Positions 1 through 5,450 of a DNA stretch of 6,265 nucleotides are shown in pieces. Position 1 is the first letter of the stretch. Each line of letters starts with the position of its first letter. The stretch covers positions 1 to 6,265 of the forward strand of contig CAMFIX010000188.1 of the NCBI GenBank assembly GCA_945952425.1, read 5' to 3'. The notes beneath the pieces were generated by a model that was not told where the DNA came from, made no database searches, and worked only from the letters and a program-made list of their open reading frames with translations. The position numbers and the translations under genes are program-made. This stretch comes from an uncultured Pseudorhodobacter sp. Its GTDB lineage: Bacteria > Pseudomonadota > Alphaproteobacteria > Rhodobacterales > Rhodobacteraceae.

Positions 1-1
1 C

Positions 2-949
2 CAGGACCACCGTCACCACATGATCGACGCCGCGGTGATCGGGGCGACCGACCAGGCCACGGTCAAGCGCATCGCCGATATGGCGAAAGAGAATGTCCTG
101 AACGGATTGGAAGAGCTGGCGGGCTCGATCCCGCCGCCCTGGCCCGGGTTTCGCGACGCGCTGAAGACCCTGGTCGACCGCGTCACGGTCAGCCATCGCG
201 GCGACCATGGCAGCGCGGCCCCGGCGACCAAGGGGCGCGACACGACCTCGGGCAAGCTGCACAACGACACGGCCTATGGCCTGACCGACCTGACCCTGAA
301 CGGCGTCCCCCTGGTCGTCAACCGCAAGCCGCTCGACAGCCTGACCGCCGCCATGGTCGACAAGATCCGCGACCCGATTCTGGCCAGGCATCTGTCCTTG
401 CTGCTGAAAGACAAAAGCGACAAGGAGGCCAGGGTCGCGCTTGAAGCCTTTCGCGCCCGCCCCGGCCCCTATCGCGGCATCCGCCGCGTGCGGGTGATCG
501 AGCCGGTCGATGTGATCCGCATCGCCGACCGGACGGGCCGCCCCTACAAGGGCTACAAGGGCGACAGCAACCAGTGCTACGAGGTCTGGCGCCTGCCCGA
601 TGGCGGGCTGACGGCGCACGTCGTCTCGACCTTCGCCGCGCACCAGGGACAAGAGACCAAGCCCCATCCGGCAGCGAAACGGCTGATGCGGTTTTACAAG
701 GACGACATGGTCCGGCTGGAGGACAGCAAGTTCGGCCCGGTGGTCGCGACGGTCGAGAAGTTCGATCAAAATGGAGGGATCGAACTTGTACCGCATAATG
801 AAAACAATGCCGACAAACGGTACCGGGCCGACAAAAGCGACAGCGTCTTTCTGCGCTTCCGCCCCTCGACCCTTCTCCAATCCGGCGCGCGGCGGGTGAT
901 TGTCGATGAACTTGGCCGTATTCGCGACCCGGGGCGGCCAAAACCCTGA
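2..949 (+). CDS. cas9: CRISPR-associated endonuclease Cas9 (type II-C), C-terminal part
   Basis: Cas9 is the RNA-guided double-strand DNA nuclease of type II CRISPR systems. The frame is open from the window edge, and 315 residues up to the stop are visible. Visible residues 5-10 read HHMIDA, the RuvC-III motif (HHxxDA), with the metal-binding His and Asp intact. After it come features usual in small type II-C Cas9 proteins: GKLHNDTAYGL at about 84-94, a WED/PAM-interacting region with CYEVWRLPDGG at about 192-202, and an ending of the form ARRVIVDELGRIRDPG. HNH, RuvC-I, RuvC-II and the recognition lobe lie upstream of the window, so full nuclease competence cannot be judged. The visible part has no frameshift or internal stop. 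The next gene, 72 bp downstream in the same frame register, is a broken cas1. The type II-C assignment comes from motif resemblance and the cas9-cas1 order. Confidence 0.95.
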   Translation, partial: QDHRHHMIDAAVIGATDQATVKRIADMAKENVLNGLEELAGSIPPPWPGFRDALKTLVDRVTVSHRGDHGSAAPATKGRDTTSGKLHNDTAYGLTDLTLNGVPLVVNRKPLDSLTAAMVDKIRDPILARHLSLLLKDKSDKEARVALEAFRARPGPYRGIRRVRVIEPVDVIRIADRTGRPYKGYKGDSNQCYEVWRLPDGGLTAHVVSTFAAHQGQETKPHPAAKRLMRFYKDDMVRLEDSKFGPVVATVEKFDQNGGIELVPHNENNADKRYRADKSDSVFLRFRPSTLLQSGARRVIVDELGRIRDPGRPKP

Positions 950-972
950 ATCCCTTTGGAGAGAATCGCGGA

Positions 973-1002
973 TTGATCTACCCTTCGGCGCATTGAGATT
1001 AT
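973..1002 (+). promoter_or_regulatory. possible promoter for the cas1 remnant (weak)
   Basis: The 72-bp gap between cas9 and cas1 is clearly richer in A/T than its surroundings. It contains TTGATC (973-978) and GATTAT (997-1002), separated by 18 bp, which is a fair match to -35/-10 hexamers. A start near 1009 would leave a leader of about 13 nt before the TTG at 1022. Such matches arise easily by chance. Co-transcription with cas9 is an equally good explanation. Confidence 0.2.
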
Positions 1003-1021
1003 CATTGCGCCGGATATTCCC

Positions 1022-1342
1022 TTGGACCAGATCCTCGACATTTCCCAAGAGGGCCGCCATCTTTCCCGCGACCGCGGCTTTCTGAAAGTCGAATCCGGCG
1101 GAGAAGTTCTTGGCCGTATCCCCTTCGATCAAATCGCCGCGGTCATCGTTCATTCCCATGGCATCACCTGGAGCAATTCCCTCCTGGTCGAATTGGCCGA
1201 CCGCGGCGCCCCGGTCGTGCTTTGCGCGGCCAATCATCAACCCCGCGCCATGCTTCTGTCGCTGGAGGGTCACCATGGTCAGAACGCGCGGATGCGGGCG
1301 CAATGGGAGGCCCCGCAGCCGCCTTCGATCCTGCCCGCCTAG
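1022..1342 (+). pseudogene. cas1: cas1, 3'-truncated (CRISPR integrase, N-terminal fragment only)
   Basis: Cas1 is the integrase that inserts new spacers into CRISPR arrays together with Cas2. This reading frame has 106 codons, whereas type II Cas1 proteins are about 300 residues. Residues 1 to about 97 match the N-terminal beta-domain of type II-C Cas1: ILDISQEGRHLSRDRGFL, IPFDQIAAVIVHSHGITWSNSLL, APVVLCAANH and LEGHHGQNARMRAQWEA. The frame then ends abruptly with PQPPSILPA and a TAG. The helical C-terminal domain with the catalytic Glu, His and Asp is missing, and it does not resume in any frame downstream. The start used is TTG at 1022; the frame opens just after a TGA at 974-976 and contains no ATG before this point. 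No good Shine-Dalgarno is visible. The stop overlaps the convergent azlD stop on CTAG. I infer a deletion or rearrangement with a breakpoint near 1312. Confidence 0.9.
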
Positions 1343-1644
1343 CCCGCCACGAAACTCCATCCCGCCGCGCAGATCATCCCCGCGGCCATCGCCCAGATCG
1401 ACCGGCGCAGCCCCAGCATGACCGCGCAGGCCACGGCGGCCGAGGCTGCCTCGCGCAGGCCGCCGCGCGCCAGCATCGAGGCGACCAGCGCCGCCAGCAC
1501 GGCCAGCGACAGGTTCTGCAGGAACCGCTCGACCCGCGCCGACATCGGCAGGAAGGCCATGACGATGGGCCCCGCCAGCCGCGTGGCCAGCGTCAGGACA
1601 GAGGCGAGCAGGATCGCCGCCCAGGCGGAAAACGGATCAGGCAT
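1339..1644 (-). CDS. azlD: AzlD family small subunit of branched-chain amino acid exporter
   Basis: AzlD is the small membrane partner of AzlC (YgaH to YgaZ in E. coli); together they export branched-chain amino acids and confer azaleucine resistance. The 101-residue product is the usual size. It consists almost entirely of hydrophobic helices at about residues 7-33, 43-58, 66-79 and 83-97, with the TRLAGPIVM segment (21-29) typical of the family. The ATG at 1644 is chosen because a GGAG at 1656-1653 lies 8 nt upstream. A start 10 codons further up would overlap azlC more. The start overlaps the azlC stop as ATGccTGA, so translational coupling is likely. The 3' end shares the bases CTAG with the end of the cas1 remnant on the opposite strand. 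Confidence 0.88.
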   Translation of the reverse strand: MPDPFSAWAAILLASVLTLATRLAGPIVMAFLPMSARVERFLQNLSLAVLAALVASMLARGGLREAASAAVACAVMLGLRRSIWAMAAGMICAAGWSFVAG

Positions 1645-2353
1645 CGAGAAGGCTCCCAGCGGCGGCACCGGCAAAGGCGCCCGCGATGACGTTCCAGCCG
1701 GTGGGAAAAAGATGCAGCGTCAGGACGGCCACAGCCGCTCCGACCACGACCGGCACCAGCTGGGCCGACCGTTTCACCATTCCCGTGACCATGGCGGTCA
1801 GGAAACACAGCATCACCACGTCGAAGCCGAACGCGGCCGGGTTGCCGAAGGCCTGCCCCGCCACCGCGCCCACCACGGCGCCGAAGATCCAGGCCGCCCA
1901 CAGCACCAGCCCGCTGCCCAGCAGAAGCCCCATGTCCCGTGCACCGCCCTTGAAGGCCGCATGGGCGACCGCAAAATTGGCATCGTTCAACAGGGCGACG
2001 GTCGGCAGCCGTTGTGCCAGCGGCATCCGGTTGACCCAGGGCGCCAGCGCGGCACCCATCACCACATTGCGCGCATTGATCGCGATCACCGCCAGTGCCA
2101 GCGAGCCCCAGGCCACCGTGCCATGCCAGAACTCCAGCGTCGAGAACTGCGCCGAGCTGGAAAAGGCCATGAGGCTGAAGAGGATCGACTGGATGGCGCT
2201 CATCCCCTTGGTTCCGGCCACGACGCCGAAGGCGATGCCGAAGGGCACGAAAAAGACCGCGACCGGGGCGAGCTGGACGACGCCTTGCCAGAGGCCGGCC
2301 GGGGTCAGGAGAGGCGGGGTCGAAGAGGGCGGGGGGGAGGGCTGTCTAACCAT
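1637..2353 (-). CDS. azlC: AzlC family large subunit of branched-chain amino acid exporter
   Basis: AzlC (YgaZ type) is the large inner-membrane subunit of a branched-chain amino acid exporter. From the ATG at 2353 the protein has 238 residues, the normal size. Family marks include VPFGIAFG at 36-43, a SSSAQF segment at 65-70 in the place of the AGAAQF-type loop, INARNVVMGAALAP at 92-105, and several hydrophobic helices to the C terminus. The first 18 residues are rich in Pro and Ser (PSPPPSSTPP), encoded by a very G-rich stretch on the + strand, and look like a disordered lead-in. No Shine-Dalgarno precedes the ATG, and a promoter-like pair would start transcription almost at it. A TTG at 2389 is an alternative in-frame start, but it coincides with the putative -35 box. 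The gene is divergent from the CGNR regulator and overlaps azlD by 8 bp. Confidence 0.9.
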   Translation of the reverse strand: MVRQPSPPPSSTPPLLTPAGLWQGVVQLAPVAVFFVPFGIAFGVVAGTKGMSAIQSILFSLMAFSSSAQFSTLEFWHGTVAWGSLALAVIAINARNVVMGAALAPWVNRMPLAQRLPTVALLNDANFAVAHAAFKGGARDMGLLLGSGLVLWAAWIFGAVVGAVAGQAFGNPAAFGFDVVMLCFLTAMVTGMVKRSAQLVPVVVGAAVAVLTLHLFPTGWNVIAGAFAGAAAGSLLDA

Positions 2354-2366
2354 GAAAGGGGTTAGA
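2345..2366. promoter_or_regulatory. dyad operator 1 (azlC side)
   Basis: TCTAACC (2345-2351) and GGTTAGA (2360-2366) form a perfect 7-bp inverted repeat with an 8-bp spacer. The site covers the azlC start codon and the likely azlC -10 region. Its mirror-image relative lies at 2385-2406. Placement between a regulator and its likely target suggests a repressor binding site, probably for the CGNR protein at 2414. The repeat is seen in the sequence; the binder is inferred. Confidence 0.6.
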
Positions 2367-2389
2367 TACGGAGGGTGCTTGCCTGTCAA
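2361..2389 (-). promoter_or_regulatory. azlCD promoter, possibly leaderless
   Basis: On the - strand a perfect TTGACA (2389-2384) is followed 17 bp later by TCTAAC (2366-2361), a 4 of 6 match to the -10 consensus. TATCTA at 2368 is an alternative with a 15-bp spacer. The predicted start falls at about 2354, directly at the azlC ATG. The -35 overlaps operator 2 and the -10 overlaps operator 1, so a protein bound at either dyad would block this promoter. Confidence 0.55.
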
Positions 2390-2408
2390 CCCCTTCTCTG
2401 GTTAGAAT
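2379..2408 (+). promoter_or_regulatory. promoter of the CGNR regulator gene, possibly leaderless
   Basis: TTGCCT (2379-2384) and TAGAAT (2403-2408; 5 of 6 match to TATAAT) are separated by 18 bp. The predicted start is at about 2414-2415, on the ATG of the regulator. No Shine-Dalgarno is visible upstream of that ATG, which fits a leaderless message. Operator 2 lies between and over these hexamers, which would allow autoregulation. Confidence 0.45.
2385..2406. promoter_or_regulatory. dyad operator 2 (regulator side)
   Basis: GTCAACC (2385-2391) and GGTTAGA (2400-2406) are separated by 8 bp, the same geometry as operator 1. Read on the - strand it matches operator 1 at 16 of 19 positions: TCTAACC, four less conserved bases, then AAGGGGTT. 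The two sites are therefore one element in opposite orientations, with centres 40 bp apart, close to four helical turns. The site ends 7 bp before the regulator's ATG and covers its -10 and the azlC -35. Confidence 0.55.
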
Positions 2409-2413
2409 AGCAC

Positions 2414-3112
2414 ATGACCTATTCCACCGGCACCCAACTGAAAGCCGTCGCGGGCCGCCTGGCGCTCGATTTCGTCAACACGGCCGACTGGACGCCCATG
2501 GGCACGATCCTGAAAGAGCGGATCGTGCGCCTGGATGATCTCACGGTTTGGGCGGGGCAGATGGGGCTTGGCGCGCCCTGGGAGGGCACGCTCGACGCGC
2601 TGCGCGACTTTCGCACACAGGTGCGGCGGGCGATCCTGGGGCAGGGCGGGCTGGACGGCGGCCTGCAGCTGGCGCCGCCCGAGGCGCCCTTCGTCCCCTG
2701 GCTGCGCCGCCAGTCGTTGCGCGCGCTCGTCACGGCCTCGGCGATTTCGATCTTGGCCGACCCGCGCGAACTTGCGCGCGTCAAGCTCTGTCCCGGCCAC
2801 GACTGCGGCTGGCTTTTCCTGGACGAGACCAAGAACGCCCGCCGCAAATGGTGCCTGATGGAGGTCTGCGGCAACCGCGCGAAGTCGAGCCGCCATTACG
2901 GACGCTCGGTCGGGGAGGCGGATCGGGGCGCGGGGTGGGGGCCGGGAGGGGAACCAGGCGCCACAGGTGCTCGATCCCCCGGGGTGATCCGCCATCGCGG
3001 CGGAAAAAGCGCCTGGTCCGGCCAGCGGGCGCTTAGACCTCCACCGTCACCGCCCCCATCGGATGCGAGCAGCAGGCGAGGATATAGCCCTCCGCGATGT
3101 CCTCGTCGGTGA
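2414..3112 (+). CDS. ABATE/CGNR zinc-finger transcriptional regulator
   Basis: This is a CGNR zinc-finger protein with an N-terminal ABATE-type domain, a family regarded as putative stress-linked transcription regulators. The N-terminal hallmark RLALDFVNTADW is at residues 15-26. The zinc finger runs from about 125 to 165, with the likely ligands Cys126, Cys131, Cys147 and Cys152, the CGNR signature at 152-155 and a closing SRHYGRS. Relatives usually end within a few residues of this point. Here the frame continues for another 67 residues of Gly/Arg/Pro/Ser-rich sequence and crosses the end of the convergent gbcB gene by about 80 bp. The tail shows no domain and may reflect a lost stop codon, a sequencing indel in the G-rich tract at 2925-2951, or a real extension. 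Divergence from azlCD and the shared dyads suggest control of azlCD and of itself. The DNA target is inferred. Confidence 0.85.
   Translation: MTYSTGTQLKAVAGRLALDFVNTADWTPMGTILKERIVRLDDLTVWAGQMGLGAPWEGTLDALRDFRTQVRRAILGQGGLDGGLQLAPPEAPFVPWLRRQSLRALVTASAISILADPRELARVKLCPGHDCGWLFLDETKNARRKWCLMEVCGNRAKSSRHYGRSVGEADRGAGWGPGGEPGATGARSPGVIRHRGGKSAWSGQRALRPPPSPPPSDASSRRGYSPPRCPRR
3004..3034 (-). terminator. intrinsic terminator of the gbcAB operon
   Basis: On the - strand AAGCGCC (3034-3028) pairs with GGCGCTT (3013-3007). The inner pairing is TGG/CCA, with a 3-nt bulge and a 5-nt loop. The hairpin is followed by TTTTT (3008-3004), its first two T's falling in the stem. The stem begins inside the gbcB TAA stop codon (3035-3033), so the terminator directly abuts the gene. 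There is no matching U tract in the + direction, so it should not stop the regulator's transcript. Confidence 0.8.
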
Positions 3113-4097
3113 TGCCGCCATTGTGGACCATATGGACCTCTCCGGCGGTCTTTCTGACCTTGCAGGTGCCGCAAAGGCCGAAGGTGCAGCCCGAGGGGAT
3201 GTTCAGGCCCGACCGTTTCGCCACTGCCAAGACCGTGTCGGTCTCGGCACAGGCCGCAGTCTTGCCCGAGGCGGCGAAGGTGATCGACGCGGCCGCCTCC
3301 GAAGGCGTCACATCGGCCAGCACCGGCTTTTCGGCCTCGGTCGCGACCGCCATGCCGAAGCTTTCCTGGTGATAGCGGGACATGTCATAGCCCAGGCTTT
3401 GCAGCATCTCGCGCACGCCCTGCATGAAGGGCTCGGGCCCGCAGCAGAAGACCTCGCGGTCCAGGTAATCGGGCGCCATCAGCCCCAGCATGATCTGGGA
3501 AAGCCTGCCGCGATAGCCGGGCCAGGCGCGGAACGGGTCGGGCTCCTCGACCGTAAAGCGCAGCTGCAGCCCCGGCACGCGGTTGGCGAATTGCTCCAGC
3601 CTTTCGCGGAAGATGATCTCGGACGGGCGGCGGGCGGCATGGACGAAGACGATGTCGGGCATCTCGCCCGAATCCCAGGCCCAGGTCGTCATCGACATCA
3701 TCGGCGTGATGCCCGAACCCGCCGAGATGAAGAGATACTTCTTCGCCGGATGCCGATGGAACGAGAAAATCCCCGAGGGCCCATAGGCCTTGATCTTCAT
3801 CCCCGGCTTCAGGTGATCCAGCATCCAGCGCGTGCCGACCGAATCCTTCTGCGCCTTGACCGTCACGGAAATCGACAGCGGCCGCGAGGGGCTGGAGGAA
3901 ATCGTATAGGTCCGCTGCACATTCCCGCCCGGCACCGGCAGGTCCAAGGTGATGAATTGCCCCGGCTGATAGTCGAACCACGCCCCCGAAGGGGCGCGGA
4001 AGGTAAAGCTCGCCGCATCGGCCACATCGGGCACGACCATGGCGCATTCCAGCCATTCGGCATCAGACCAGGGCTTGGCGGTCCAGTTCTGCTGCAT
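3033..4097 (-). CDS. gbcB: glycine betaine demethylase reductase subunit (flavin/NAD(P)H, 2Fe-2S ferredoxin)
   Basis: GbcB passes electrons from NAD(P)H through a flavin and a 2Fe-2S centre to the Rieske oxygenase GbcA, which N-demethylates glycine betaine to dimethylglycine in the cytoplasm. The 354-residue protein has the expected order: a ferredoxin-reductase type flavin domain with RTYTIS at 62-67, an NAD-binding domain with GSGITPMM at 127-134 and CGPEPFM at 219-225, and a C-terminal plant-type ferredoxin domain. That last domain has Cys304, Cys309, Cys312 and Cys342 (Cx4Cx2Cx29C). The ATG at 4097 has a GGAG 7 nt upstream that overlaps the end of gbcA. Only 4 bp separate the two genes, so they form an operon. 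Similar reductases serve other Rieske demethylases; the gbcA neighbour makes the betaine assignment likely. Confidence 0.88.
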   Translation of the reverse strand: MQQNWTAKPWSDAEWLECAMVVPDVADAASFTFRAPSGAWFDYQPGQFITLDLPVPGGNVQRTYTISSSPSRPLSISVTVKAQKDSVGTRWMLDHLKPGMKIKAYGPSGIFSFHRHPAKKYLFISAGSGITPMMSMTTWAWDSGEMPDIVFVHAARRPSEIIFRERLEQFANRVPGLQLRFTVEEPDPFRAWPGYRGRLSQIMLGLMAPDYLDREVFCCGPEPFMQGVREMLQSLGYDMSRYHQESFGMAVATEAEKPVLADVTPSEAAASITFAASGKTAACAETDTVLAVAKRSGLNIPSGCTFGLCGTCKVRKTAGEVHMVHNGGITDEDIAEGYILACCSHPMGAVTVEV

Positions 4098-4101
4098 CGC
4101 C

Positions 4102-5334
4102 TTACTCCGCCGCCATCGCGGGACGCGGGGCCAGCCGCTCGGCCATCGTGGCGCAATACCAGTCGACGAACTGGATCACGCCCGACTCCTGCACCGTCGA
4201 ATAGGGGCCGGGCTCGTAGGCGGGGGAGAGGATGCCGAGCTGGTTCTGCTCGACCACGCGGCGGTCTTCGTCGTTGGTCGCCTCCCAGACCTCGGTCAGG
4301 CGGGTCAGGTCGTAGTCGCGGCCCTCCACCGCATCCTTGTGGACCAGCCACGTCGTGGTGACCTCGGTCTCGGTGGGCGAGATCGGCAGGACGCGGAAGT
4401 TCAGGACCGAGTCGGACAGGAAGTGGTTCCAGGTGTTGGGATAGTGGAAGAACAAGAGGCTTCCGGCATTGGCGAAGGGCATGCCGGGGATCAGCGGGGC
4501 GGCGGCCTTGCCGTCCATCGTATAGCTGACCGCCTCGCCCACGAAGGGAATGCGCACCAGCCGCCATTGCTCGTTGTCGGAAATCAGATAGCGCGAGGGC
4601 AGGCCCGCCGCCTCGCAGCGGTTCACATGGGCGGCGCCTTCGGGCGAGGACAGGCTGTCATCGGCGCCCACCAGATCGGGATCGTCGTTGAAGGTGCGGC
4701 AAAGCGCGGGGTGAGAGCCCGCGCAGTGATAGCACTCGCGGTTGTTTTCCAAGACCAGCTTCCAATTGCCCTTTTCCACGATGGTCGAGGAATGGGCGAC
4801 CTTCAGATCCGCCATGCGGTGCGGCGCGGCATAGCGGTCGGCGGCGGCTTGCACGGCCGAGAAATCCGGGGCCTCCTGGGCGAGGCAGACAAAGACCATC
4901 CCGGCGGCGACCGCGCAATGCACGGGCTTCAGTCCATGGGCCTTGGGGTCGAAATCGGCCTGCATCGCGCGGGCGTAGAGCAGCTTGCCGTCCAGGTCGA
5001 AGGTCCATTGGTGATAGGGGCAGACGATCTTGGGCGCCTGGCCTTCGGGCTTGGCGCAGAGCTTCTGGCCGCGGTGGCGGCAGACGTTATGGAAGGCGCG
5101 GACCTGGCCGTCGCTGCCCTTGACCACCACGACCGGGTAATCGCCGATCTGCAGCGTCGCATAGGCGCCGGTCTTGGCCAGCTGGGCGGCGGGCACGGCA
5201 TAGATCCAGTCGCGATACCAAAGCTGGTCGAGATCGGCGCTGAAGACGCCCGGATCGGTGTAAAGCGCCTGGGTCAGCGCGTGGTTCTTCCGGCGCGCGG
5301 CAATCTCGCGGGCGACTTCGGTTTGGGTCAGCAT
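4102..5334 (-). CDS. gbcA: glycine betaine monooxygenase (demethylase), Rieske oxygenase subunit
   Basis: GbcA is a Rieske non-haem iron oxygenase that removes one methyl group of glycine betaine as formaldehyde, using O2 and electrons from GbcB. The 410-residue protein carries the Rieske centre Cys85-x-His87 (CRHRG) and Cys105-x2-His108 (CPYHQW). The mononuclear iron site is His203 and His208 in ENNRECYHCAGSHP, with Asp355 or Asp357 in ATNDEDRRVVEQNQ as the third ligand. Glu200 occupies the place of the bridging carboxylate. Stretches such as NWKLVLENNRECYHC, TTTWLVHKDAVEGRDYD and PGPYS closely resemble the Pseudomonas GbcA I remember. The ATG at 5334 is chosen for its GAGG at 5343-5340, 5 nt upstream; in-frame ATGs at 5400 and 5451 lack one. 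A cobalamin riboswitch precedes the gene. Stachydrine or carnitine-type substrates are less likely but not excluded. Confidence 0.88.
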   Translation of the reverse strand: MLTQTEVAREIAARRKNHALTQALYTDPGVFSADLDQLWYRDWIYAVPAAQLAKTGAYATLQIGDYPVVVVKGSDGQVRAFHNVCRHRGQKLCAKPEGQAPKIVCPYHQWTFDLDGKLLYARAMQADFDPKAHGLKPVHCAVAAGMVFVCLAQEAPDFSAVQAAADRYAAPHRMADLKVAHSSTIVEKGNWKLVLENNRECYHCAGSHPALCRTFNDDPDLVGADDSLSSPEGAAHVNRCEAAGLPSRYLISDNEQWRLVRIPFVGEAVSYTMDGKAAAPLIPGMPFANAGSLLFFHYPNTWNHFLSDSVLNFRVLPISPTETEVTTTWLVHKDAVEGRDYDLTRLTEVWEATNDEDRRVVEQNQLGILSPAYEPGPYSTVQESGVIQFVDWYCATMAERLAPRPAMAAE

Positions 5335-5348
5335 GGCGGCCTCGCTTG

Positions 5349-5366
5349 CCCGGCAGCCCCGCCGGG
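5349..5366 (-). promoter_or_regulatory. hairpin next to the gbcA ribosome binding site (possible expression platform)
   Basis: On the - strand CCCGGC (5366-5361) and GCCGGG (5354-5349) form a perfect 6-bp stem with a 6-nt loop. It ends 5 nt before the GAGG of gbcA. A second stem, GCGGGC/GCCCGC with a 3-nt loop, lies at 5403-5417. Neither is followed by a U tract, so control at the level of translation, or no role in control, is more likely than intrinsic termination. A direct link to the riboswitch is inference. Confidence 0.35.
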
Positions 5367-5450
5367 TCTTTGGCTGGAAAACGCGCGCGGACAAGGACAT
5401 GCGCGGGCACGGCCCGCCACACGCCCGCCTGCCCGCCGCAGGTGACGACA

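Noticed and set aside
1343..1689. A continuation of cas1 in another frame after the truncation (a simple frameshift)
   Set aside because: None of the + strand frames after 1312 resembles the Cas1 helical domain. The region is fully explained by azlD on the - strand, so this is a truncation and not a frameshift.
1637..2389. Longer azlC starting at the TTG at 2389
   Set aside because: That TTG is the first three bases of a perfect TTGACA -35 hexamer, it lacks a Shine-Dalgarno, and the added residues show no family resemblance. The ATG at 2353 is preferred.
2968..2990. Palindrome around GATCCCC/GGGGTGATC as the regulator's terminator
   Set aside because: It leaves almost no loop and has no following U tract, and a frame runs through it. 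It is more likely chance in GC-rich sequence.
3063..5445. Long + strand open frames opposite gbcB and gbcA
   Set aside because: They are shadows of high-GC genes with strong codon bias: composition is Arg/His/Gly-rich, there are no recognisable motifs, and the opposite strand encodes clear enzymes with intact active sites.
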